Positions 1 to 7,359 of a DNA stretch of 14,729 bases are shown here, one piece after another. Under the pieces are notes generated by a model. That model was given only the letters and a program-made list of their open reading frames with translations, was not told where the DNA came from and ran no database searches. The stretch is from Ga0074130 sp035565355 (GTDB lineage: Bacteria; Pseudomonadota; Gammaproteobacteria; Burkholderiales; Rhodocyclaceae): contig DATMSM010000009.1 of assembly GCA_035565355.1 (NCBI GenBank), positions 1 through 14,729 on the forward strand. The letters are read 5' to 3'. The translations under genes were made by a program, and so were the position numbers. How positions within the stretch are numbered: the stretch's first letter is position 1; every line of letters starts with the position of its first letter.

Positions 1-1
1 G

Positions 2-478
2 CCCGAGGCGGAGCGCCCGGCCCTTGCTGCCCGCTATGCCGACTGGCAGCAGCGCGAGGCGGAAGCCATCGCCAATGCGCGCGCACAAATGCTGCAACAG
101 TGGCAGCGCACCGCCACGCCGGGCGACGCGGAAGAATGGCAGAAGGCCATGCACAAGCGCTACGCCAATCCACCCGCGCGCGCCTGCGAACAATTGCCGA
201 CGTGGCTGGAGAGCAGCGCCTCCAGCCTGGCCCAAAGCTTTGTCACCGCCCCGGCAGTGACTGTTGCTGCCACGGACAGCGCCGACCTGCCCGACAATAC
301 CGTCACCGCGGTTAGCAATCCGCAGCTGCAAGCAATCTCCGCGGTGCCCGCCGAGACCACGCCAGCGGAAACAAGGGCCGAGGCGAAAAGCCCCAATCTG
401 TTTGACTACCTGATGAAACTGTTCGATGAGCGACCCCACGAAGATGCCGCCCAGCCAGCCGGAAAACAGCCCGACTGA
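2..478 (+). CDS. Unrecognised Ala/Gln-rich protein, C-terminal part only
   Basis: The reading frame is open from the left edge (first full codon at base 2) to a TGA ending at 478, giving 158 residues of a protein whose start lies outside the window. I do not recognise the family. The first 60 residues are rich in Ala, Gln, Arg and Glu with spaced Trp (for example ADWQQREAEA and QQWQRTATP) and look helical. They are followed by a short segment with CEQLPTWLESSASSLAQSF (about residues 61-79), then a low-complexity Ala/Thr/Val/Pro linker and a final amphipathic stretch FDYLMKLFDERP. There is no clear membrane segment or signal in the visible part. The last 53 bases overlap the start of trmB in another frame, so the two genes are probably co-transcribed. 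GC-rich codon use matches the neighbours. It could be a granule-associated or scaffold-like protein, but that would be a guess. Confidence 0.7.
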   Translation, partial: PEAERPALAARYADWQQREAEAIANARAQMLQQWQRTATPGDAEEWQKAMHKRYANPPARACEQLPTWLESSASSLAQSFVTAPAVTVAATDSADLPDNTVTAVSNPQLQAISAVPAETTPAETRAEAKSPNLFDYLMKLFDERPHEDAAQPAGKQPD

Positions 479-1145
479 GCACACCACCCACATCCGCAGC
501 TTCGTCCTGCGCCAGGGCCGCGTCTCCAACGCCCAGCGCCGCAGTCATGACGAGCTGTTGCCGGTCTGGGGCATTCCCTACGGCAAGGAGATGCTCGACT
601 TCGAGCAGGTTTTCGGCCGCACGGCGCCGACGATTTTCGAGATCGGCTTCGGCATGGGCGAGACCACGGCGACCATCGCGAAGAACCACCCCGAGAACAA
701 TTACATCGCCCTGGAAGTGCACACGCCCGGCGTCGGCAGCCTGTTGAAGGACATCAATGAACAGGGCATCAGCAATATCCGCATCATCCAGCACGATGCC
801 GTGGAGGTGCTGCGCGACATGATCCGGCCGAACTCGCTGGACGGCGTGCACGTCTTCTTCCCCGATCCCTGGCCGAAGAAGAAGCAACAGAAGCGTCGCC
901 TGCTGCAGGGGCCGATGGTCAAGGCCATTGCCGAGCACCTCAAGCCCGGCGGCTATCTGCACAGCGCCACCGACTGGGAAGAGTATGCGCAGCAGATGCT
1001 GGAAGTGTATTCAGCCGAACCGCTGCTGGAAAATACCGCCGAGAGCTTCGCACCCAAGCCCACCTACCGCCCGCAAACCAAATTCGAGACGCGCGGCCTG
1101 CGCCTCGGTCATGGTGTGTGGGACGTGGTGTTCAGGAAGAAGTAG
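426..1145 (+). CDS. trmB: tRNA (guanine-N7-)-methyltransferase TrmB
   Basis: Cytosolic SAM-dependent enzyme that forms 7-methylguanosine at position 46 in the variable loop of tRNA. The 239-residue protein has the family landmarks in order: IRSFVLRQGR near residues 23-32, SAM motif I EIGFGMG at 72-78, the acidic residue of ALEVHTPG at 95-102, FFPDPWPKKKQQKRR at about 144-158, TDWEEYA at 182-188 and the C-terminal RPQTKFETRG at 215-224, which contains the TKFE signature. Length is normal for the family. The chosen ATG has no good Shine-Dalgarno sequence and lies inside the preceding gene (53-base overlap), so translation is probably coupled. Met7 (base 444) is a possible alternative start because homology only begins around residue 22. 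The gene ends in a 14-base tail-to-tail overlap with the MocR gene on the other strand. Confidence 0.96.
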   Translation: MSDPTKMPPSQPENSPTEHTTHIRSFVLRQGRVSNAQRRSHDELLPVWGIPYGKEMLDFEQVFGRTAPTIFEIGFGMGETTATIAKNHPENNYIALEVHTPGVGSLLKDINEQGISNIRIIQHDAVEVLRDMIRPNSLDGVHVFFPDPWPKKKQQKRRLLQGPMVKAIAEHLKPGGYLHSATDWEEYAQQMLEVYSAEPLLENTAESFAPKPTYRPQTKFETRGLRLGHGVWDVVFRKK

Positions 1146-2577
1146 CCGGCGCAGCAATGCCCGCGCCCAGCTTCTGCTGCAGCAGCGGCAGGCGGGCTTT
1201 CAGATAGTCGAACAGGCGTGCGTCGTTGGCGAAGGGCGTGCTGAAGCGCATGTGCGGCGCCGATGGGTTCAGGTGGAAGACACGGCCGGGGGCCAGCTGT
1301 ATGCCGTTCTCGGCGGCGTCGCGCACCAGCAATTCTTCGTCTATGCCTTCTGGCAGGCGACACCAGACAAACACGCCGACCTGATCGCCACCGACCACGC
1401 TGAGCCCCGACTCCACCAGACCGCGCACCAGGCCCGGCCATTGCCGTGCCAGGCGCTGGCGCACACGCTCGAGATGCTTGCGGTAGTTACCCTCGGCCAG
1501 CACTTCGTGCACCAGCACCTCGTCCAGCTCCGAGCTGGTCAACACCGACAGCAGCTTGTGTTCGAGGAAGGTCTCGTAGAGCGCCACCGGCGCGGCAATA
1601 TAGCCGACGCGGATGTTCGGCGACAGGGTCTTGGAAAAGCTGCCGACCAAAATCACGCGCTGCAGGCGGTCGAGTTGCGCCAGGCGCACCGGATTCGCCT
1701 GCGCATGGAAATCGCCGTGCACATCGTCCTCGACCAGCAGCAGATTGTGGCGCTCGGCCAGCTGGACCAGACGCGCCGCCACGCCGACCTCGGTGCTGGT
1801 CCCGGTCGGATTCTGCATCAGCGTTTGCGTGAAGAAGAGACGCGGACGGAAATGCAGGCAGGCTTCCTCCAGCACTTCCAGATCCGGCCCGTCATGGCGG
1901 CGCGGGATCGGAATCATGCGCACGCCATAGGCTTGCAGCTGCGCGGTAAGGCCGAAATAGCAGGGCTCTTCCACCGCCACCGTATCGCCGGGGGAAAGCA
2001 GGGATCGCAGAATGATGTCGAAGGCCTGGGTCGCACCGAAAGTCGTGAGTATCTGCTCCGCATGCGCGGGGATGCCGGCCTGATTGCATTTCAGCGCGAG
2101 CTGCTGCCGCAGCGGCGCATAGCCCTCGGCACTGCCCGGCGTCACATAGGCATGCCGCCCATGGCGAGCCACCCGCGCTAGCAGGCGTGCCGAGATGGTG
2201 TCTTCCAGCCAGGCTTCGGGCATGAAGCCATTACCGACCTGCAGCATATCGGGTCGTGCATCCAGCATGCGGCGCATCAACCAGATGCCGTCTATGCTGT
2301 CGCGCCGGCCCGGCAACGCATGTGCCGCGCCGACGTTCTCGCCGCGGCTGGCGACGAAGAAACCAGAAGCGGCACGCGACACGATAAGGCCGCGCGCAGT
2401 CAGCCGATCATATGCGGCGACCACGGTGGCACTGCTGACCGTTAGCGTGGATGCAAGCTTGCGAATGGAAGGCAGGCGGCTGCCGGCCGGCAGCTGACCG
2501 GACTGGATCAGCCCGGCAGTCTGCTGGACGATCTGCTCGGTGAGCGGCGTCTGGCTGGCACGGTCAAGATGGATCAT
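1132..2577 (-). CDS. MocR-family transcriptional regulator (GntR winged helix + PLP aminotransferase-like domain)
   Basis: The 481-residue protein has the two-part MocR/PdxR/GabR layout. Residues 1-75 form a GntR-type winged helix (PLTEQIVQQTAGLIQSGQL, then GSRLPSIRKLASTLTVS and AAYDRLTARGLI). The rest is a fold-type I aminotransferase-like domain. Visible PLP-site residues are QNPTG (255-259), the acidic VEDDVHGDF (282-290), the Schiff-base lysine K316 in GSFSKTLSPNIRVGY, and MRFST (443-447), which supplies a carboxylate-binding Arg in this fold. With the lysine kept, PLP binding is expected, with PLP or a PLP-amino-acid adduct as signal. No distance-to-homologue can be judged here, so the regulated pathway is unknown. 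It is divergent from the DUF2917-like gene across a 140-bp region with repeated CAGTACAGTGC elements, the likely operator and autoregulatory site. No Shine-Dalgarno sequence is visible before the ATG at 2577, but the family N-terminus fits this start. Confidence 0.93.
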   Translation of the reverse strand: MIHLDRASQTPLTEQIVQQTAGLIQSGQLPAGSRLPSIRKLASTLTVSSATVVAAYDRLTARGLIVSRAASGFFVASRGENVGAAHALPGRRDSIDGIWLMRRMLDARPDMLQVGNGFMPEAWLEDTISARLLARVARHGRHAYVTPGSAEGYAPLRQQLALKCNQAGIPAHAEQILTTFGATQAFDIILRSLLSPGDTVAVEEPCYFGLTAQLQAYGVRMIPIPRRHDGPDLEVLEEACLHFRPRLFFTQTLMQNPTGTSTEVGVAARLVQLAERHNLLLVEDDVHGDFHAQANPVRLAQLDRLQRVILVGSFSKTLSPNIRVGYIAAPVALYETFLEHKLLSVLTSSELDEVLVHEVLAEGNYRKHLERVRQRLARQWPGLVRGLVESGLSVVGGDQVGVFVWCRLPEGIDEELLVRDAAENGIQLAPGRVFHLNPSAPHMRFSTPFANDARLFDYLKARLPLLQQKLGAGIAAPATSS

Positions 2578-2599
2578 AGCGGCATGCTACACCGCGGCT

Positions 2600-2668
2600 C
2601 AGTACAGAACCAGTACAGTGCTCGCACTGCCTTGCTGCACTGTATTAGCCACGCCGACAGTACAGTGC
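2600..2668. promoter_or_regulatory. Probable MocR operator: four CAGTACAGTGC-like elements
   Basis: In the divergent region between the MocR gene and the DUF2917-like gene, CAGTACAG (2600-2607) is followed 11 bases later by CAGTACAGTGC (2611-2621). The same 11-mer recurs exactly at 2658-2668, and an inverted near-copy GCACTGTATTA sits at 2637-2647 (reverse complement TAATACAGTGC). The first two copies are one helical turn apart. Direct repeats plus an inverted half are a common operator layout for MocR regulators such as PdxR and GabR. The repeats are seen directly; their role as the binding site of the adjacent regulator is inferred. No convincing -35/-10 pair was found for either gene. Confidence 0.6.
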
Positions 2669-2717
2669 GCGGCGGCTGTCATGGCCACGGCGAGGGCTGG
2701 GCGATTAAGTTACGCCC

Positions 2718-3065
2718 ATGCTGCGCCATGTCTTTCTCTCACCCCTGGGCCAACGCGTCGCCCTCGCCCCCGGCGCCGTGTTCTCATACACGGCCCGCGC
2801 CGGCGAGCGCCTGCGTTGCGAGGGCGGCCGGGTGCTGCTGAGCCAGTTCAAGGTGGCTGATGATTTCGACCTCGGACGCGGCGAAGAAATCGAGATACGC
2901 ACGCACGGCCTGGTCGTAATCGAGGCCGTCGAGGCTGCGGTGGTTTGCCTAGTCGGACGCGAGAAAAATCTGCAGCAGGCGGTTGAGGTAGCGCTGACCG
3001 CGCAAGGTCGGGCGCATATAGTCCGTCGTTACTTCCAGCAGCTCCTCACGCTGGGCCGTCAATAA
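2718..3065 (+). CDS. Small DUF2917-like protein with an extended C-terminus
   Basis: The 115-residue frame begins MLRHVFLSPLGQRVALAPGAVF and continues as short beta-rich segments: ERLRCEGGRVLLSQFKVADDFDLGRGEEIEIRTHGLVVIEAVE, the segment divided here by several Gly turns. The pattern of an Arg-Val-Leu-Leu strand, a 'DDF.L..GEE' turn and a final 'VVIEA' strand resembles the DUF2917 family, whose function is unknown and whose members I recall next to MocR regulators in Betaproteobacteria. Assignment is by pattern only. The recognisable domain ends near residue 77. Residues 78-115 (bases 2949-3065) run antisense over the 3' end of hemW and are Gln/Val/Arg-rich without recognisable features, so the real stop may once have been earlier. 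No clear Shine-Dalgarno sequence precedes the ATG. Placement opposite the MocR gene suggests it is a regulatory target. Confidence 0.65.
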   Translation: MLRHVFLSPLGQRVALAPGAVFSYTARAGERLRCEGGRVLLSQFKVADDFDLGRGEEIEIRTHGLVVIEAVEAAVVCLVGREKNLQQAVEVALTAQGRAHIVRRYFQQLLTLGRQ

Positions 3066-4169
3066 TTCATTCTGCAAACGCGACAGCGGCAAGCCGGTAC
3101 GTTCGGAAAACAAAGCCGATGGGAAGCCCGCAGTCAGGCGCAAGGCGTTCATCATGAATTCGCCCGGCAGATCAGCCGCCGCGACCACGCGTCGTTCCTG
3201 CACGAACTCACCCTTCGCCGCGGCTTCGAGATAGGCGCGCGGATGCTTGTGGCGCATCTCGCGCACGATGCCGGCGTGATCGGAAATCTTGCCGTGCGCG
3301 CCGGCGCCTATGCCGAGGTAGTCGCCAAAGCCCCAGTAGTTCATATTGTGGCGGCACTGATGGCCGGCCTTGGCGAAGGCCGAGGTCTCATAGTGCAGAT
3401 AGCCGGCGGCGGCCAGCTCGGCTTCGACCATATCCTGCATGTCAGCCGACACATCCTCGTCCGGCAGCGCCGGCGGATCATGGTAGAAGGCCGTGTTCGG
3501 TTCCATGGTCAGATGGTAGGCCGACAGGTGCGGCGTGCCGAAGGAAATCGCCGTGCGCATATCCTGCTGCGCCTCAGCCAGCGTCTGCGCCGGCAGCGCG
3601 TACATCAGATCGATATTCACATTGTCGAAATGGCGCAGGGCGATCTCGATGGCGCGGCGCGCCTCATGACCATCGTGGATGCGGCCCAAGGCTTTCAACT
3701 TGGCTTCGTCGAAGCTCTGTATACCCAACGACACGCGGTTGATGCCGGCATCGCGGAAGGCAGCGAACTTCGCCACTTCGACCGTGCCGGGATTCGCCTC
3801 CATGGTGATTTCGGCCTCGGGCTGGAGCGTGAGCCGGGTGCGTATGCCGCTCAGCAGCGCATCCATGCCGGCGCCCGAGATCAGGCTGGGGGTACCGCCG
3901 CCGATAAAGACGGTGCCGATACGCCGTCCCCAGATTTGCGGCAGGGCCGACTCCAGATCGGCGATCACGGCATTGATATAGGCGGCCTCGGGAATCTCGC
4001 CCCTGGCCTCATGCGAATTGAAGTCGCAGTAGGGGCATTTTTTCACGCACCACGGCCAGTGGATGTAGAGCGACAGCGGCGGCGGCGTCTGCAGGCCGCT
4101 CGCTGTAACGACGGTGGAAGTGGCGGCCAGCGTCGGCGCTGCGGCAATCGGGATGACGGTGCGCACCAC
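2949..4169 (-). CDS. hemW: Radical SAM haem chaperone HemW (HemN-like)
   Basis: The 406-residue protein carries the radical-SAM cluster motif CVKKCPYC (C41, C45, C48), GGGTP at 90-94, EANPGT at 124-129, GIQSF at 149-153, and the HemW-type segment CRHNMNYWGFGDYLGIGAGA at 272-291. The position two residues after C48 is Phe, not the fourth Cys of the true oxygen-independent coproporphyrinogen oxidase HemN, so HemW is the better name. HemW binds haem and passes it to apo-proteins of the respiratory chain. I chose the GTG start at 4169: it lies 2 bases after the rdgB stop with AAAGGG upstream. This start leaves a roughly 30-residue Ala/Thr-rich extension before LSLYIHWPWC, so a later start is possible. 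Last gene of the minus-strand run; its 3' end is overlapped by the antisense tail of the DUF2917-like gene. Confidence 0.94.
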   Translation of the reverse strand: MVRTVIPIAAAPTLAATSTVVTASGLQTPPPLSLYIHWPWCVKKCPYCDFNSHEARGEIPEAAYINAVIADLESALPQIWGRRIGTVFIGGGTPSLISGAGMDALLSGIRTRLTLQPEAEITMEANPGTVEVAKFAAFRDAGINRVSLGIQSFDEAKLKALGRIHDGHEARRAIEIALRHFDNVNIDLMYALPAQTLAEAQQDMRTAISFGTPHLSAYHLTMEPNTAFYHDPPALPDEDVSADMQDMVEAELAAAGYLHYETSAFAKAGHQCRHNMNYWGFGDYLGIGAGAHGKISDHAGIVREMRHKHPRAYLEAAAKGEFVQERRVVAAADLPGEFMMNALRLTAGFPSALFSERTGLPLSRLQNELLTAQREELLEVTTDYMRPTLRGQRYLNRLLQIFLASD

Positions 4170-4171
4170 GC

Positions 4172-4774
4172 TCAGCCCTTTGCCGCAGAGATGGAGTGCA
4201 GCTTGGCAATCAGCTGCTGCAGCGCCACGCCGCGATGACTGAGTGTGTTCTTCTGTTCATGTCCCAGTTCCGCCGCCGTAGCATTCAGCGCCGGCACGAA
4301 GAACAGCGGGTCGTAGCCGAAGCCGTCGGCACCCCGCGGCGCATCGAGAATCTGGCCATGCCATTCACCCTCGGCGATCAGCGGCTGCGGGTCGTCGGCA
4401 TGGCGCACGAAGACCAGCACTGCAACAAAATGCGCGCGGCGGTCGGTCTGGCCCTGCATCTGCTCGAGCAGATAGGTATTATTGCGCGCGTCCGACTTGG
4501 GCTCCCCGGCATAGCGCGCCGAGCGCACACCCGGCGCACCATCCAGCGCATGCACGCACAGACCGGAATCGTCGGCCAGTGACGGCAGGCCGGTATGGCG
4601 TGCGCAATGACGCGCCTTGGTCAGTGCATTCTCGACAAAGGTGGCGTAAGGCTCCTCGGCCTCGGGCACCTTGAAGGCGGCTTGCGGCAACACCTCGAAA
4701 TCGAGTGGCGCCAACAATTGGCCGAATTCACGCAGCTTGCCGGCGTTGTTGGAGGCGAGCACGAGCTTCTTCAT
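4172..4774 (-). CDS. rdgB: dITP/XTP pyrophosphatase RdgB (HAM1 family)
   Basis: House-cleaning enzyme of the cytosol that hydrolyses non-canonical purine nucleoside triphosphates (dITP, ITP, XTP) to monophosphate and pyrophosphate, keeping them out of DNA and RNA. The 200-residue sequence shows the nucleotide-binding SNNAGK at 8-13, FVENAL at 46-51, the catalytic LADDSGL at 66-72 with acidic D68/D69, APGVRSARYAG at 80-90, GFGYDPLF at 151-158 and SHRG at 179-182. Length is typical. The ATG at 4774 shares the ATGA overlap with the stop of the upstream c-di-GMP gene, and AGGA lies about 10 bases before it, so translation is likely coupled to that gene. hemW follows after 2 bases. Confidence 0.97.
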   Translation of the reverse strand: MKKLVLASNNAGKLREFGQLLAPLDFEVLPQAAFKVPEAEEPYATFVENALTKARHCARHTGLPSLADDSGLCVHALDGAPGVRSARYAGEPKSDARNNTYLLEQMQGQTDRRAHFVAVLVFVRHADDPQPLIAEGEWHGQILDAPRGADGFGYDPLFFVPALNATAAELGHEQKNTLSHRGVALQQLIAKLHSISAAKG

Positions 4775-7350
4775 GGGGTATGGTTCCTGATCCAGCTTTC
4801 AAACTGCGCGGCCGGCATGGGACGCGCCAGCAGGTAACCCTGCCCTTCGTCGCAGCCCTCGGCCTGCAGAAAAGACCACTGCGCCTCGGTTTCTATGCCT
4901 TCCGCGATAACGCGGTAACCGAGGTTGTGACCCAGGCTGACAATGGCCCGGGCAATGGTGGCCGAGGTCGAATTATCCGGTAAATCACGGATGAAAGCGC
5001 GATCGATCTTGAGACTGTGAATCGGCAACTCCTTCAGATAGGCCAGTGAAGAGTAGCCCGTCCCGAAATCATCAATCGCCGTGGAAATCCCGAGTTGCTG
5101 AATCTCGTTAAGCACCTGCTGGGTGCGTTCCGCATTCGCCATGATCACGCTTTCGGTGATCTCCACCTCCAGATGCCGCGCCGGAAAGGCGCTCTCGGCC
5201 AGGATCGTGTGCAGGATGCCGAGCAGGTCGCCACGCTCGATCTGCGGTGTCGCCACATTCACTGCCAGGCGGCCGAAGTGCAGCCCGTCCGCCAGCCAGC
5301 GCTGGCCGTCCGCGCAGACCTGGCGCAGCACCAGCTCGCCGATGGCGACGATGAGGCCGGTGCGCTCGGCCACCGGAATGAACTCGGCCGGCGCAATCCA
5401 GCCCATGTTGTCGTGATGCCAGCGTATCAATGCCTCGGCGCCGGTGATGCGACGACTGACGAGATCAAACTGGGGCTGATACCAGACCTCGAACTCCTGC
5501 CGCTCTATGCCCATGCGCAAGGCATGCTCCATCTCGATGCGATGCTGCGCCGCGCGCGTCATCTCGGCCTGATAGAAGCGATAGGCATTGCGGCCGCTTT
5601 CCTTGGCGCCGTACATGGCCGTATCGGCATTGCGCGTCAGCTCCATGGCATTGCCCGCATCGCCCGGATAAATAGCAATACCGATGCTGGTGCTGATCTC
5701 GACCTTTAAACCGTCGAGGTCGAACGGTCGACTAAATTCGGCCAGCAGCTTGTGTGCGACCTGCTCTATCCCCTCGCTGCAATCGGCCAGCTCAAGAATG
5801 AGGGCAAACTCGTCTCCGCCCAGGCGGGCGACCGTATCCTCGCCGCGCACGGCTGCGCGCAAGCGAGCCGCGACGCGCTGCAGCAGGCGGTCGCCGACCG
5901 GATGGCCGTGGCTGTCGTTGATGCCCTTGAAGCCGTCCAGATCGAGCATCAGCAGCGCAATCCGGTGCTGACGGCGTGCCTGCTGAGCTATGGCCTGCTG
6001 CAGCCTATCCTGGAACAGCACACGGTTCGGCAATGTGGTCAGCGCATCGTAGTGCGCCATATGCTCAAGCTGGCGCTGCGTGTCCATCAGCGAGGAAATA
6101 TCGGACAACACAGCAACATATCGGGCGTTCGGCCCGGCCTGGTCGGGGATGGCGCTGACCGTCAGCCAGCAGTCGAATTCATTGCCCAGCTTGCCGCGAT
6201 TTCTGACCTCCGCCTGCCATACGCCCTTGGCGGCGAGGCTGGCCCACATCGGCTCCAGCGAGGTCCCATGATCGGGAAACAGGATATCGAAGTTGCGATC
6301 AATGATGTCGGCGGCGGCATAGCCGGTGATCTGAGTGAAGGCTTCGTTGATGGAGACGATGTGAGAATCCGCCGTCATCACCACGATGCCCTGATCGGTG
6401 GATCTGTAAACAGCGTCGGCCAGGCGCAAGGCAGACTCCGCCCGCTCACGCTCGCGGATTTCCTGCTCTAGGGCAAGATTTCGCTCGCGCAACTGTGAGG
6501 CATGCCGCAGCATCAGGCTGCCGATCAGGCAGCCAAGCAAGGTAATGGCGGCGCCAAAACGAAAGTGCAGCGACGAGAATGCACTGATCTGCGGCCAGCC
6601 ATTGCGAGGCACAGCGGCCATTTGCCAGACGCCGCCAGGTACCTCCAGATCAAGCGTCACGGGCTGCTTGTTGAGGATATCGGCGTGCCCATAAATAGGT
6701 GCCTGCCCACTCGCCGCCTGCTCCGGATTGCTTATCAGCAGATCCAGCGCTGCCGTCTCCTGCAGGCCGGCCCGGGCAAACACCTGCTCCGAGCGGGCGA
6801 CGATGGAAACCGTGCCCCAATATTGGCCAAGCGCATCGGGCACGCGTGGATCACGACGGAACACCGGCGCCCGCAGTATCAACCCCGTGCCGCCCTGCAG
6901 CAGTTGCACCGGCTCGGACAGCACCGAGCGGCCTAGCTCCTTGGCCCGCAGGACGGTGCGGTACTGGGCGGGAATGCTCGCATAGCTGACGCCGAGCGCC
7001 TTCTCGTTACCGGCCAGCGGGTAGAGGTAGCGAATGACGTTATCAGGTGCAATTGCAATATTGCGAATATGCGTGTTGCTGGCAATGGCCTTGGCCGAAA
7101 GGGCCGCGAAGAGATCTTGGCTGATGTCACCCTGTACCGAGATGACATCGACCAGGCCCTGCGTGATGCTGAAGGTCGCCTTGAGCTCGGCGTCGAGCTG
7201 GGCGCGAATCGTGGTCAGGGCCTTGTACGCTTCTTCCCTGATTGCCAGTTCCCGCTGCTGGGCATCCTGCATGCCCAGCCAGGCCGACAACCCCATCCCG
7301 CCTAAACCCAGCAGGGTGATGGGCAGATACGAGGAGAACAGGCGTCGCAT
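4771..7350 (-). CDS. CHASE-PAS-GGDEF-EAL cyclic-di-GMP synthase/phosphodiesterase
   Basis: The 859-residue inner-membrane signalling protein has a first membrane helix at about 8-26, a periplasmic sensor at about 27-260 with CHASE-like segments (IRNIAIAPDNVIRYLYPLAG at 95-114 and a GLILRAPVF strand near 156-164), a second helix at about 264-282, a coiled linker rich in Arg/Glu, a PAS domain at about 310-420, then GGDEF and EAL domains. The synthase motif is intact (GGDEF, 511-515), with a product-inhibition I-site RGED (502-505) exactly five residues before it. The phosphodiesterase side keeps EAL (639-641), VNV, EITES (730-734), DDFGTGYSSL (760-769), K781, AEGIET (816-821) and Q837. Both activities therefore look possible. 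The ATG at 7350 follows rph by 9 bases with a weak ribosome site, and the stop overlaps the rdgB start as ATGA. The ligand of the sensor cannot be told. Confidence 0.95.
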   Translation of the reverse strand: MRRLFSSYLPITLLGLGGMGLSAWLGMQDAQQRELAIREEAYKALTTIRAQLDAELKATFSITQGLVDVISVQGDISQDLFAALSAKAIASNTHIRNIAIAPDNVIRYLYPLAGNEKALGVSYASIPAQYRTVLRAKELGRSVLSEPVQLLQGGTGLILRAPVFRRDPRVPDALGQYWGTVSIVARSEQVFARAGLQETAALDLLISNPEQAASGQAPIYGHADILNKQPVTLDLEVPGGVWQMAAVPRNGWPQISAFSSLHFRFGAAITLLGCLIGSLMLRHASQLRERNLALEQEIRERERAESALRLADAVYRSTDQGIVVMTADSHIVSINEAFTQITGYAAADIIDRNFDILFPDHGTSLEPMWASLAAKGVWQAEVRNRGKLGNEFDCWLTVSAIPDQAGPNARYVAVLSDISSLMDTQRQLEHMAHYDALTTLPNRVLFQDRLQQAIAQQARRQHRIALLMLDLDGFKGINDSHGHPVGDRLLQRVAARLRAAVRGEDTVARLGGDEFALILELADCSEGIEQVAHKLLAEFSRPFDLDGLKVEISTSIGIAIYPGDAGNAMELTRNADTAMYGAKESGRNAYRFYQAEMTRAAQHRIEMEHALRMGIERQEFEVWYQPQFDLVSRRITGAEALIRWHHDNMGWIAPAEFIPVAERTGLIVAIGELVLRQVCADGQRWLADGLHFGRLAVNVATPQIERGDLLGILHTILAESAFPARHLEVEITESVIMANAERTQQVLNEIQQLGISTAIDDFGTGYSSLAYLKELPIHSLKIDRAFIRDLPDNSTSATIARAIVSLGHNLGYRVIAEGIETEAQWSFLQAEGCDEGQGYLLARPMPAAQFESWIRNHTP

Positions 7351-7359
7351 GCTTGCGCG

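Noticed and set aside
928..2181. 417-codon plus-strand frame antisense to the MocR gene
   Set aside because: His/Gln/Arg-rich translation without domain features, lying over trmB's end and the MocR coding strand; typical of mirror frames in GC-rich DNA.
2569..2841. 90-codon plus-strand frame across the MocR operator
   Set aside because: It runs over the operator repeats and the start of the DUF2917-like gene; the translation is Ser/Pro/Cys/His rich with no pattern.
3243..4238. 331-codon plus-strand frame opposite hemW
   Set aside because: hemW is unmistakable from its motifs; the antisense frame is a composition artefact.
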